NCBI RefSeq assembly: GCF_014204525.1
Contig: NZ_JACHLP010000006.1
Coordinates: 352,360 to 416,359, forward strand
Source: Roseateles oligotrophus
Lineage (GTDB): Bacteria; Pseudomonadota; Gammaproteobacteria; Burkholderiales; Burkholderiaceae_C
Direction of reading: 5' to 3'
Length of the DNA stretch: 64,000 nt
The translations under genes and the position numbers were made by a program. The notes under the pieces were generated by a model, which was given only the letters and a program-made list of their open reading frames with translations, was not told the origin of the DNA and ran no database searches. Below are positions 9,544 to 17,779 of the stretch, in pieces; position 1 is the first letter of the stretch; each line of letters starts with the position of its first letter.

Positions 9544-11808
9544 TCAAGGCTTGGATTGCTTTTGCGCTTGCGGCTGCGGCGGCACCTGGCTCGCGCCACC
9601 GGCCGGCGTGGCCGGGCCCGCCGGCAAGACCGGGGCGCCGGTGTCGGGCAGGATCATGCTGGGCTTGGGTTGCGTGTTCTGCTGCAGGCTGCGGATGGAC
9701 TCGTAGCGGTCCAGGGTCAGCTGATCCGCGGCGTTCTGGTTGCGCATCACCACCGGGCGCAGAAAGACCATCAGATTGGTCTTGATGCGCTTGCGGTTCT
9801 GGCTCTTGAACAGATTGCCCAGCAAGGGGATCTGGGACAGGCCGGGCACGCCGTCCTCGCCGTCGGCGTACTCGTCCTTCATCAGGCCGCCCAGCACCAG
9901 GATCTGGCCATCGTCCACCGAGACCGTGGTCTCCACCGAGCTCTTGTCGGTGGTGGGGCCGCTGCTTCTTGAACTGGTGGCTTCGATCACCGAGGAGTTC
10001 TCCTGGTAGACCGTCATGCGCACCGTGCCGCCCTCGCCGATCTGGCTGCGGATGCGCAGGGTCAGGCCCACGTCCTTGCGGTCAATCGTCTGGAAGGGGT
10101 TGGCCGCGCCGCTATTGCCGCCGGTATTGGCATAGGAGCCGGTCAGGAAGGGCACGTTCTGGCCGATGACGATCTTGGCTTCCTCATTGTCCATGGCCAC
10201 CAGATTGGGCGTGGACAGCACATTGCCGCCGGTCTCGGACTCCAGGAAGTTGGCGATCGCACCCAGGGTGTAGAAATTCCCCACCTGCTTGAGCAGGCCG
10301 ATATTGAAGCCCTGCGGCGCGGCCCCGCTGGACAGGGCCGTGCCCACGCCGGTGCGGCCGCCCGCCACGGCCACCGTGCCGTTGATGATATTGCTCAGGC
10401 CGGTGCCGAAATTGGTGCCGGCGCCGGTGATGGTGGCGTCGCCCTTGTTGCCGAACAGGTTCTGCCACTGCACGCCGAACTGGGCGGCCTTGCTGGCGTC
10501 GACCTTGACGATCATGGTCTCCACATAGACCTGGGCGCGGCGCACGTCCAGCTGGTCGATGACGCCGCGGATCTGGCGGTACAGGGGCTCGGGGGCGGTG
10601 ATGATGAGCGCGTTGATGGAGGGGTCGGCCTGCACAAAGCCGCCGGTCGAGGGGGCTTGCGAGGCCGCCACCGGCGTGGTGGACGCGGCCGAGTTGCCGC
10701 CGCCCGTGCTCGAGCTGTTCTGGCCCACGCCGCTGAGCGGCGTGCTGCTCACGGCCGCTCCGCCCGTGCTGCTGCCGCTGCCAAACGCGCTGCCGCTGGC
10801 GCTACTGCCCGTGCTGCTGCCGGAGGCGCCGCTGCCGCCGGCAAAGGCGGCACGCAGCACGGTGGCCAGCTTGGTGGCGTCGGCGTTTTTCAGATAGACC
10901 ACGCGGATATTGCCGCTGGCATTGCCTTCGCTGCCGGGTTGGTCCAGCTTCTCGATCATGGCGCGGGCCTGGGCCAGGCGGGCCGGGTTGGAGGCGCGCA
11001 GGATCAGGGCATTGCTGCGCGCGTCGGCCAGCACGCTGAGCGCGCCACCGGCTTGACCGGGGGCCGCGGCGGCGGTGCTGCCGTCGGCCAGCTTCTGCAC
11101 CAGGGCCGCCAGATCGGAGGCGATGGCATGCTTGAGCGGCACCACCTCCAGATCGGTCGAGCCGGGCGTGTCCATGGTCGCGATGATGCGACCCAGGCGT
11201 TGCAGGTTGTCGGCGTAGTCGGTGATCACCAGGCTGTTATTGCCCGGGTTGGCATTGATGGTGTTGTTGGGGCTGATCAGGGGGCGCAACACGGCCACCA
11301 GATTGTTGGCGTTCTCGTGGCTGAGCTTGAAGATCTGGGTGATGATCTGGTCGCCCCGCATATTGCTGGCGCCCACCGCCACCGAGCCGGCCTGCAGCTT
11401 GGCATCGGCCTCGGGCACGACCTTGAGCAGGCCGGAGTTTTCCACCACGGTGAAACCGAGGCCGCGCAAGGCGGCCAGATAGTTCAGATAGGCCTCGCGC
11501 ACCGACACCGGCTGCTCGCTGTAGACGGTGATCAAGCCCTTGACGCGCGGGTCGATGATGAACTGGCGGTCCAGCATCACGCCCATGGCGCGGGTCACAC
11601 CCTCCAGATCGGCATTGACGAAGTTCAGCGTCACCGGCGTGCGCGACTTCAGCGCCGGGCTGTGGATGCGGGTGGCGGGGTCGGCTGCGGTTTCAGGCTG
11701 GGCCAGGGCCGGACCGGTGTTCAGGCTCAGCAGGGCGGCGGCCAGCAGGGTCAGGGAGCCCCGGCGGGGGGTAGACGTCATGCGCAGACGCTTCTTGTTC
11801 ATGCTCAT
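9544..11808 (-). CDS. gspD: Type II secretion outer-membrane secretin GspD
   Basis: Forms the multimeric outer-membrane channel of the T2SS. The product is 754 residues: signal peptide (SLTLLAAALLSLNTGPALAQ), N0 domain (VTLNFVNADLEGVTRAMG), N1-N3 domains, and the C-terminal secretin domain with conserved VPFLTGSY and GVPGLSQIPLLGNLFKSQ. A Ser/Gly-rich low-complexity segment at about residues 320-380 interrupts the N-domain region. The end is Pro/Gln-rich (GGASQVPPQPQAQKQSKP). The ATG at 11808 was chosen because it overlaps the gspN stop as ATGA, suggesting translational coupling; a second ATG lies two codons later. The reading frame extends far upstream, antisense to nothing and overlapping gspN, but that part is not secretin-like. 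Confidence 0.96.
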   Translation of the reverse strand: MSMNKKRLRMTSTPRRGSLTLLAAALLSLNTGPALAQPETAADPATRIHSPALKSRTPVTLNFVNADLEGVTRAMGVMLDRQFIIDPRVKGLITVYSEQPVSVREAYLNYLAALRGLGFTVVENSGLLKVVPEADAKLQAGSVAVGASNMRGDQIITQIFKLSHENANNLVAVLRPLISPNNTINANPGNNSLVITDYADNLQRLGRIIATMDTPGSTDLEVVPLKHAIASDLAALVQKLADGSTAAAAPGQAGGALSVLADARSNALILRASNPARLAQARAMIEKLDQPGSEGNASGNIRVVYLKNADATKLATVLRAAFAGGSGASGSSTGSSASGSAFGSGSSTGGAAVSSTPLSGVGQNSSSTGGGNSAASTTPVAASQAPSTGGFVQADPSINALIITAPEPLYRQIRGVIDQLDVRRAQVYVETMIVKVDASKAAQFGVQWQNLFGNKGDATITGAGTNFGTGLSNIINGTVAVAGGRTGVGTALSSGAAPQGFNIGLLKQVGNFYTLGAIANFLESETGGNVLSTPNLVAMDNEEAKIVIGQNVPFLTGSYANTGGNSGAANPFQTIDRKDVGLTLRIRSQIGEGGTVRMTVYQENSSVIEATSSRSSGPTTDKSSVETTVSVDDGQILVLGGLMKDEYADGEDGVPGLSQIPLLGNLFKSQNRKRIKTNLMVFLRPVVMRNQNAADQLTLDRYESIRSLQQNTQPKPSMILPDTGAPVLPAGPATPAGGASQVPPQPQAQKQSKP

Positions 11809-12743
11809 CCAATCGAAAAGACGGAACGGGCGCCTTGGCGGCGGCCGATGATATTCAGGAGATTGTTCAGTGCCGCCTCGCGGCCCGGGGCCGCCGTGGC
11901 CTCCAGCGTGAAGCGGGGCTTGCCCAGGCCGAAGCTGCCTTGGCCGTTGAGGATCAGGGCGCCGTCCAGGGTGCTCAGGCGCAGCTGGCTGATGCCGTCC
12001 TGGCCTTGGCCGGCCGAGCCGCCCAGCACGCTGAAGCGGTAGCTGCCCAGCGGCGCCAGCGTGGAGACGCGGGAGGAGACATTGAGCAGGTCCAGGTCCA
12101 GCTGGCCGAACTGGCGCCAGCGGCCCTGCACCCATTCGAGCCGGAAGTCGCGCGCGCTCATGCGCACCGAGCCGCCCAGCTGCAAGGTGTTCCAGGGTGT
12201 GCCCAGGCCGGCCAGCCAGGCGCTGGGCCAGCGCGCCAGCCAGTCGGCATGGCTGGCCACGGCGATCTCGAAACGGCCCCAGCCGGGGCTCAGGCGCAGC
12301 TGCAGCTCGCCGTTGATGCAGCAGGCCTGGCGCGCCCGCAGGGCCAGGCCCCAGCCCTGCACGGCCATGGACCAGCTGATGCGGCCCGGCAGCACGCTGG
12401 CGTCGCGGCTGCCCTCGCCGCCGGTCAGCACCAGCAGGCCGCTGCCGTTCCAGATGCTGCCGCGGGTGTCGGTGATCAGCAGATGGCCGTTGCTGGCGCT
12501 GGCCAGGCCACGCGCCAGCCAGCTGGCCGGCGCGAACAGCAGCAGGGCCAGCAGCAGGCCCAGCAGCGCGCCGGCCAGGGCCCAGCGCCGCGAGGCGGTG
12601 TTGCGGTTGCGCCAGGCGGGTTCCAGCTGGCGGGTGTCCTGCCATTGCGAGGGCTCACCGGCGGGCCCGCTCAGGCTGGGCTCGAAGGCGCGCTGAGCGC
12701 CACGGCGGCCGCGGCCGAAGGGGAAGGCAAAGCGCTTGCTCAT
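11805..12743 (-). CDS. gspN: Type II secretion system protein GspN
   Basis: Bitopic inner-membrane component found in a subset of T2SS operons; its exact role is not settled. The 312-residue product has a cytoplasmic N-terminus of about 50 residues, one membrane segment (WALAGALLGLLLALLLFAP, about 54-72), and a periplasmic domain with family wording (GSIWNGSGLLVL; WSMAVQGWGLALRARQ). Two adjacent cysteines occur in RQACCINGEL. It starts in an ATGA overlap with gspM and ends in an ATGA overlap with gspD, so M-N-D are tightly coupled. The assignment is from position and weak family wording. Confidence 0.85.
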   Translation of the reverse strand: MSKRFAFPFGRGRRGAQRAFEPSLSGPAGEPSQWQDTRQLEPAWRNRNTASRRWALAGALLGLLLALLLFAPASWLARGLASASNGHLLITDTRGSIWNGSGLLVLTGGEGSRDASVLPGRISWSMAVQGWGLALRARQACCINGELQLRLSPGWGRFEIAVASHADWLARWPSAWLAGLGTPWNTLQLGGSVRMSARDFRLEWVQGRWRQFGQLDLDLLNVSSRVSTLAPLGSYRFSVLGGSAGQGQDGISQLRLSTLDGALILNGQGSFGLGKPRFTLEATAAPGREAALNNLLNIIGRRQGARSVFSIG

Positions 12744-13249
12744 CCGTTCATCCCCGCGATGCTGAGGGTGATGCTGCCGGCATAGCCCTTGGGCCCGCGT
12801 TGCAGCTGAGCCTCCACCGGGCGGGCGCGGGCGGCGCTGCGCACCTCGCCCAGCCAGGCTTGCAAGGCCTCGCTGCTAACGCCGTTGATGCTCAGCACGG
12901 CGCGGTCGCCGGTGATGCTCAGGCGGGCATCCTTGCCCAGGTGTTCGCTGGCCGCCTGCAGGGCTTGCGCCGCTTGCGCGGCGGGCACGGGGGCGATGCC
13001 GCGCAGCTCGGCCGCTTCCTGGGCCAGGGCCTGCATCTCCTGCAGCTGCAGGTCAACGGCTTCCAGCTGGGCCGGGCTCTGGCGCAGCACCCGCAGGGCC
13101 GGCTGTACCGCGATCAGCCAGAGCAGCAGCAGGCCCAGGGCGGCGGCGGCCAGCTTGAGCATGAAGCGCTCGCGCTCGCCCAGGGTTTGCCAATGGGCTT
13201 TCAGAGGGGCGGCTGTTTGCTGCCAGGACTTCAAGGGGGCGCTCATCAT
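12740..13249 (-). CDS. gspM: Type II secretion system protein GspM
   Basis: Small bitopic protein of the inner-membrane platform that partners GspL. 169 residues: a short basic cytoplasmic part, one membrane segment (LAAAALGLLLLWLIAVQPAL, about 33-52), then an Ala/Gln-rich, probably coiled-coil stretch (about 60-90) and a ferredoxin-like periplasmic domain (ALLSINGVSSEALQAWL is close to the pattern seen). Two consecutive ATG codons make the start ambiguous by one residue. It begins ten bases after the gspL stop. Confidence 0.9.
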   Translation of the reverse strand: MMSAPLKSWQQTAAPLKAHWQTLGERERFMLKLAAAALGLLLLWLIAVQPALRVLRQSPAQLEAVDLQLQEMQALAQEAAELRGIAPVPAAQAAQALQAASEHLGKDARLSITGDRAVLSINGVSSEALQAWLGEVRSAARARPVEAQLQRGPKGYAGSITLSIAGMNG

Positions 13250-13259
13250 GTCTTGTTCA

Positions 13260-14522
13260 TTACCTGTGCTTATCGGCCTTGGCGGGGCTGAGGCTGAGCT
13301 TGCCCTCGCTGGCGTCCAAGGCCCAGCCTTCGCTTTTCAGCTGGCTGCGGAATTGCTGGATCTGCGCCTCGCTCCAGCCGGCCGAGGCCATGCTCAGGCG
13401 GCCGGGCTCGAAGCTCAGGCTGTCCACCGGCGCGCGGTCGGCCGGCCAGGCGGTGGCGGCGGCGGCCAGCAGGGCTTCCAGATCCTGGCTGCCGCTGCGG
13501 CCGGCATTGGCACGCAAGGCATCGGTCTCGCGCTGCATCTGCACCGGCGCGTCGAGGATGGCGCGGATATGCGGGTAGCTGGCCAGCAGGGTCGCATCCA
13601 ACTGGGCGCGGCGGTTTTGCAGCTGTCGGTGTTCCTGCCAGGCCAGCAGGTTCAGGCCCAGCACTTGCACCAGCACGAGGCCGATCAAGCCGTAACGCGC
13701 GGCCCGCCATTCGCGCCGCATCAGGCCGCGGTAGAACTGGCGCAGGGCGCGCACGCCGCGGGTGCGTTGGGCCAGCTCGAACTGACGCAGATTCCAGGGG
13801 CTGGTGATCACCCGCAGGGCGCGCTGGGCCGGGCTTTGCACCGGCACCGCTGTGCCCAGCCAGCGCTCGGCGGCGGAGACCACCTCGGCCGTGGCCGTCC
13901 ATTCGGTGGCTTGCACCAGGCCGGGGGGAAAGAGCTGGCGCGAGAGGCCGCCGTCCAGGGGCAGATTGCTGACACCCTCGGGGTGGCTCCAGCGCAGGGC
14001 GACGGGGCTGTTCTCCTGGCCGGTGGCGTAGAAATGGCCGCGCGGCGGGGCCTCGGGCCAGCTCAGGGGGCAGACGCGGTCCACAAAGACCTGGGCCGCC
14101 TCCAGCGTGGCCAGTTGCTGCTGCAGCCAGCTGCGCGAGGTGATGGCCACCCAGGCGGTGTCGCCGCCCAGGGCCTCGGGCTCGACGGCGAAGTGCAGGC
14201 TGTCGGGCTCGTCCAGCAGGGTTTCTTCCAGCATGCCGGCCAGGGCCGAGCGCATTTGCCGGCCGGCCTTGGGCAGGGTGACGCGCTGCCAGGCCACATC
14301 GGACTCGGCGGGGATGGCGATCACCGTGTCGGCCGGCGGCAGATGGCTGGCGCTCTGGCTGCCTTGCTGGCTGATGTTGAGGCCGTCCGTCGTCAGCAGG
14401 AAGTCGAAGTCCTTGTTCAGTGCGCCGGCGGCCGTGTGCCCCAGGCCCTCGTTGGACTGCACGGCGCGGCCCTGCGCGCGCAAGCGGCTGCGCGGCGGTA
14501 GAAAGACAAGCAGAGTACTCAT
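13260..14522 (-). CDS. gspL: Type II secretion system protein GspL
   Basis: Inner-membrane platform protein linking the GspE ATPase to GspM. 420 residues: a cytoplasmic actin-like part (about 1-235, starting MSTLLVFLPPRSRL), a membrane segment (YGLIGLVLVQVLGLNLLAW, about 266-284), and a periplasmic ferredoxin-like domain (about 330-415). An 86-base gap separates it from gspK, the largest gap inside the T2SS block, and it holds a candidate -10 element, so gspL may start a second transcript. Its stop lies ten bases before gspM. Confidence 0.93.
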   Translation of the reverse strand: MSTLLVFLPPRSRLRAQGRAVQSNEGLGHTAAGALNKDFDFLLTTDGLNISQQGSQSASHLPPADTVIAIPAESDVAWQRVTLPKAGRQMRSALAGMLEETLLDEPDSLHFAVEPEALGGDTAWVAITSRSWLQQQLATLEAAQVFVDRVCPLSWPEAPPRGHFYATGQENSPVALRWSHPEGVSNLPLDGGLSRQLFPPGLVQATEWTATAEVVSAAERWLGTAVPVQSPAQRALRVITSPWNLRQFELAQRTRGVRALRQFYRGLMRREWRAARYGLIGLVLVQVLGLNLLAWQEHRQLQNRRAQLDATLLASYPHIRAILDAPVQMQRETDALRANAGRSGSQDLEALLAAAATAWPADRAPVDSLSFEPGRLSMASAGWSEAQIQQFRSQLKSEGWALDASEGKLSLSPAKADKHR

Positions 14523-14564
14523 GGGCGCGTGAGGGCGAGCTCCGGGTAAGGATGGGCGTGGCGC

Positions 14565-14570
14565 ATTCTA
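14565..14570 (-). promoter_or_regulatory. Candidate internal -10 element before gspL
   Basis: TAGAAT on the reverse strand, about 43 bases before the gspL start, in the only sizeable gap of the gspG-F block. No good -35 is seen, so an internal promoter is a suggestion only. Confidence 0.3.
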
Positions 14571-14608
14571 GGAGCGTTGTGTCGCGGTGCCGGGGCTGTG
14601 GCGCCCGC

Positions 14609-15604
14609 TCAGGGTTTTTTCTGAGCCGGCTCCAGCACCCGGTTGATGCGCTGGCGCTCCAGCACCAGCACGTCCAGATTGCGGCGCCACAGCAGGGAGC
14701 GTTCTTCCAGCACCCGTTCATCCAGGCGCATGCGGCCGCTGACGTTGAAGTAAGAGCTTAGGACCTCGGCCCGGTCCGAGCTGACGGTGACCGAGCTGGG
14801 CAGGAAGTTCTTGGCGTCCTGGGCTTTTTTCAGCGGCTGGGCCTGGCGCACCTGCACCAGGCGTTCGGCCGAGGCCAGGTCCATGCCGTCGAACAGGGCG
14901 GCGATGACCTCGCGCGGGGCGGTGTTGAGATTGACCGGCGTGGGCGTGGGCAGCAGGGTGACAAAGGGCCGCAGGCGTTCGATGGTGTCCTGGCTCAGGC
15001 CCAGCCAGACCAGTTGCTCCAGATTGCGCGGCTGCAGCGGGATGTCGGCGGCATTGCCCGTGCCGGCCTGGCTGTTCTGGCTGGCATAGGCCAGGCGCAG
15101 GCGCTCGATGATGAGGGCGGCGGTGCCGGGCGGGGTCTGGGCGCTTTGGCAGATGCGTTCCAGCACCCGCTGTTCCAGCTCCGGCACCTGGGCGCCACCC
15201 AGCAGATTGCGCAGGTTGTACTGGGCTTGGGCGTCCTTGATGGTGCCGGACAGAAAGGCTTCGGGCCCGTCCTTGTCGGCATTGCCGCCTTCGATCGCCA
15301 GAAAGGTGGAGACCCGGCTCTCGGCCACCGGCACGGCCCAGAAGTCGTTCAGGCTGTCGACCGGGTCTTTCTGGTTGTCGATGGCGTCCTGGCGCAGGAT
15401 CAGGCGCGCCCAGTCCAGCGCGCCCTGCAGAATCAGCGAGGACTGGCTGCGCGAGCGCTCGGCCGCCTCGATCTGCACCGCGCGGTACTGCCGCCACACC
15501 ATGGCCGCGGCCAGGCTGGCCACCAGGGTGACGATGATCATGGCCGTCAGCAGGGCGGCGCCGCGCTGGCGCTGGTTTGCGGGGTGGGCTTGCAAAGGAC
15601 TCAT
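14609..15604 (-). CDS. gspK: Type II secretion minor pseudopilin GspK
   Basis: Large minor pseudopilin that caps the pseudopilus tip with GspI and GspJ. 331 residues: a prepilin-type leader cleaved after Gly15 (QRQRG/AALLTAMIIVTL), the hydrophobic N-terminal helix, then the K-specific alpha-helical insert (about 105-230), including the SAM-like helical repeats with LNTAPREVIAALFDGMD. As in other GspK proteins the mature protein lacks the usual Glu at position 5. It starts in an ATGA overlap with gspJ. Confidence 0.95.
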   Translation of the reverse strand: MSPLQAHPANQRQRGAALLTAMIIVTLVASLAAAMVWRQYRAVQIEAAERSRSQSSLILQGALDWARLILRQDAIDNQKDPVDSLNDFWAVPVAESRVSTFLAIEGGNADKDGPEAFLSGTIKDAQAQYNLRNLLGGAQVPELEQRVLERICQSAQTPPGTAALIIERLRLAYASQNSQAGTGNAADIPLQPRNLEQLVWLGLSQDTIERLRPFVTLLPTPTPVNLNTAPREVIAALFDGMDLASAERLVQVRQAQPLKKAQDAKNFLPSSVTVSSDRAEVLSSYFNVSGRMRLDERVLEERSLLWRRNLDVLVLERQRINRVLEPAQKKP

Positions 15605-16338
15605 TGTCCGATCGCGATCTGCCGCGTCAGCGGCCCAGAGAAACCACTGCCGGGGTCGAACAGGATCACCATGCGCACGCCGGTGGGCAGGTCCGGGCGA
15701 ACGGGGCCTTGCCTGTTGGCGCCGTTGTTGTTGGAGCTATTTCCGCTGCTCCCTGCCTCGTTATTCTCTGCCTTTGTTTTGTCATCTTCGGACTTCTGCG
15801 GGGCCTGTGGAGGCTGTGTATTGCTGCTGGAGCCGCCGCTGGACTGCGCATTGCTCCAGCTATTGCCCCGGTAGAAGTACATCTGCCAGCCGCTGACGCC
15901 ATCCAGGGCACGCAGCTGGGTGGCGTCCTGATTGACTTGCAGCTGGCTGCGCTGGAAGCTGTCGTGCAGGGCCGCCACGGTCTTCACCACCGGACCTTCC
16001 CAGCGGAACAAGGCGTTATTGCGCGCCGTCCAGACCACCACTTGCAAGCCCTCGGGCACTTGGCGGGTCATGCGCAGGCTGGCGCCGTCGAAGGCCAGGG
16101 GCTCCTCGATGCCGCTGTCCTGGATGGCGCGCAGGTCCTGCTCCCATTGCGCGACCACGGTTTGCAGGCGGCTGCTTTGCTCCAGATGGGCCTGGGCGAT
16201 GTCGCGGCTTTTCAGCAAGGCATCCAGGCCGCGCCAGGCGATCATGGCCATGGTGGCCATGATCGCCAGGGCGACCAGCACCTCGACCAGGGTGAAGCCG
16301 CGCTCGGGCTGCGGGGAGCGGACCGAATTCATGCTCAA
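15601..16338 (-). CDS. gspJ: Type II secretion minor pseudopilin GspJ
   Basis: Minor pseudopilin of the tip complex. 245 residues with a prepilin peptidase site after Gly14 (PERG/FTLVEVLVALAIMA), Glu5 of the mature form present, and the J family core (WEQDLRAIQDSGI; LLKSRDIAQAHLEQSSRLQ). An Asn/Ser-rich linker of about 25 residues near position 200 (EAGSSGNSSNNNGANRQG) precedes the last strand (TGVRMVILFDPGSGFSGPL) and is probably a disordered insertion. Both ends are ATGA-coupled: to gspI before and gspK after. Confidence 0.94.
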   Translation of the reverse strand: MSMNSVRSPQPERGFTLVEVLVALAIMATMAMIAWRGLDALLKSRDIAQAHLEQSSRLQTVVAQWEQDLRAIQDSGIEEPLAFDGASLRMTRQVPEGLQVVVWTARNNALFRWEGPVVKTVAALHDSFQRSQLQVNQDATQLRALDGVSGWQMYFYRGNSWSNAQSSGGSSSNTQPPQAPQKSEDDKTKAENNEAGSSGNSSNNNGANRQGPVRPDLPTGVRMVILFDPGSGFSGPLTRQIAIGQ

Positions 16339-16712
16339 TTGCGGCCGGCTATGCCGCTGAGCAGCAGTTTGTGCTCGCCGGCCTCGTCGGTGACCACGGC
16401 GTCCACCCGTCGCAAGCCGGCGTTGGGCGTGGCGCGCACGATCAATTGGCCGCGAAAGGTCTGGCCCAGTTGCTCGCAGCTGAACTCGCTCTCACCCAGG
16501 CTGGGGAATTGCTTGGACAGGCGCAGCTCGGTCAGCTGGTTCTCGGCGCACCACTGGGCCGAGCTGATGTTGCGCAGGCGGGACGCGTTATCGCTCAGCG
16601 CGCCGGCGGCCTTGATGCCGGCGGCCAGGCTGATGGCGACGATGACCAGGGCCACCAGCACCTCGATCAGGGTGAAGCCTGCTTGTGCAGGCCGCTTCAG
16701 TTCAGGAGCCAT
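16335..16712 (-). CDS. gspI: Type II secretion minor pseudopilin GspI
   Basis: Minor pseudopilin, 125 residues, proposed to nucleate the pseudopilus tip with J and K. The leader is cleaved after Gly12 (PAQAG/FTLIEVLVALVIVA), and the mature form has Glu5. The conserved Cys-containing C-terminal half is present (SSAQWCAENQLTELRL; SEFSCEQLGQTFRGQL). It overlaps gspH by 11 bases and gspJ by ATGA. Confidence 0.94.
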   Translation of the reverse strand: MAPELKRPAQAGFTLIEVLVALVIVAISLAAGIKAAGALSDNASRLRNISSAQWCAENQLTELRLSKQFPSLGESEFSCEQLGQTFRGQLIVRATPNAGLRRVDAVVTDEAGEHKLLLSGIAGRN

Positions 16713-17184
16713 CAGCGGGCTTGAGTTCGAAGGGGGAGAGGCCGTCGGTGGCCAGGATCAGGCGCTGCGAGCCCAGGCTCAGGCGCAACTGCTGTGCGCC
16801 GATCAGAGGCTCGGGGCCCAGGCGGATCATATTGGCCCGTGCGATTTCCACACTGACGGGCTGGCCCAACCAGCGGCGTGGCAGCTGTAGGGTGTTGGGC
16901 AGGCCCTGGAAGTGGAAATGATCCTCGCTGCCGTCGCCCGCCCGTACGGGCTGCCAGCTCACGCTGAGGCCGGCGGCCCGGCTTTCCGCCCGGGCGGTTT
17001 CAAACAGGGCCGACAGGCGCTCGGCCTCGCGCTCCAGCTGGGCGGCCGCCGGGTCGCGCAGGGACAGGCTGACCGTGGCGCTGGCGATGGCGATCATGGC
17101 CACCACCACCAGCAACTCGATCAGGGTGAAGCCGGCCTGGCCGCCTTCACCCAAGCCTGCCCGACCGGGAGCGAGGAGGCGCAT
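16702..17184 (-). CDS. gspH: Type II secretion minor pseudopilin GspH
   Basis: Minor pseudopilin, 160 residues. Leader of 18 residues cleaved before FTLIELLVVVAMIAIAS; mature Glu5 present. The family block SLRDPAAAQLEREAERLSAL, followed by a beta-rich C-terminal domain, fits GspH/FimT proteins. It begins five bases after gspG and overlaps gspI. Confidence 0.93.
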   Translation of the reverse strand: MRLLAPGRAGLGEGGQAGFTLIELLVVVAMIAIASATVSLSLRDPAAAQLEREAERLSALFETARAESRAAGLSVSWQPVRAGDGSEDHFHFQGLPNTLQLPRRWLGQPVSVEIARANMIRLGPEPLIGAQQLRLSLGSQRLILATDGLSPFELKPADGS

Positions 17185-17189
17185 CGTGT

Positions 17190-17672
17190 TTATTGCCAGG
17201 AGCCGATGTCGGCGTCATTGCCTTCGCCGCCGGTGCGGCCATCGGCGCCAAAGCTGTAGACATCGATCTCGCCCTTGATGCCGGGGTTGGCGTATTGGTA
17301 GGGGCGGCCCCAGGGATCGTTGGGCAGCTTGTCGATATAAGGCTTCCAGTTCGGCGGCGGGTTGCCGGCCGTGGGCTTGCGCACCAGAGCGTCCAGACCT
17401 TGATCGGCGCTGGGGAAGCGCTGGTTGTCCAGCTTGTAGAGCTTGAGGGCCTGCATCAGATTGTTGACGTCGGTGCGGGCGGCGGTGACGCGGGCGTCGT
17501 CGGCGCGGTTCAAGACATTGGGCACGACCAGGGCAGCCAGCACGCCGATGATGACCAGCACCACCAGCAGCTCGATCAGGGTGAAGCCCCGGGCCTGCTT
17601 GCGGCGGGGGTGGGCAGGGGCCGCAGCGCTCGCGGGCAGGGCTGGCGCGGCAGTGAAGACTTGAGTTTGCAT
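17190..17672 (-). CDS. gspG: Type II secretion major pseudopilin GspG
   Basis: Main subunit of the periplasmic pseudopilus. 160 residues: a rather long 29-residue leader (Ala/Pro-rich, then HPRRKQARG) is cleaved before FTLIELLVVLVIIGVLAALV; mature Glu5 present. The G-specific core follows: DVNNLMQALKLYKLDNQRFP, a calcium-site-like region and WGRPYQYANPG with the end DIGSWQ. The ATG at 17672 was chosen because it gives the leader directly; upstream in-frame codons run into the divergent gspC promoter region. First gene of the long reverse T2SS block; no gspO/prepilin peptidase gene is in the window, so processing must rely on one elsewhere (for example pilD). Confidence 0.96.
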   Translation of the reverse strand: MQTQVFTAAPALPASAAAPAHPRRKQARGFTLIELLVVLVIIGVLAALVVPNVLNRADDARVTAARTDVNNLMQALKLYKLDNQRFPSADQGLDALVRKPTAGNPPPNWKPYIDKLPNDPWGRPYQYANPGIKGEIDVYSFGADGRTGGEGNDADIGSWQ

Positions 17673-17767
17673 AGTGGCGAGCGGATGCTGGGTTTTGTTG
17701 AGGCGCTGCTTGGGCTGATGTGGGCGGCCCCGGGAAAGCAATTGCCTGGGGCCGCAAGCGCATGAAT

Positions 17768-17773
17768 CATAAT
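17768..17773 (+). promoter_or_regulatory. Candidate -10 element for gspC
   Basis: CATAAT matches five of six bases of the -10 consensus and ends six bases before the ATG at 17780. If used, transcription would begin at or very near the start codon. A TTGCCT lies upstream but at 20 bases, longer than ideal. Confidence 0.35.
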
Positions 17774-17779
17774 CCGCCC

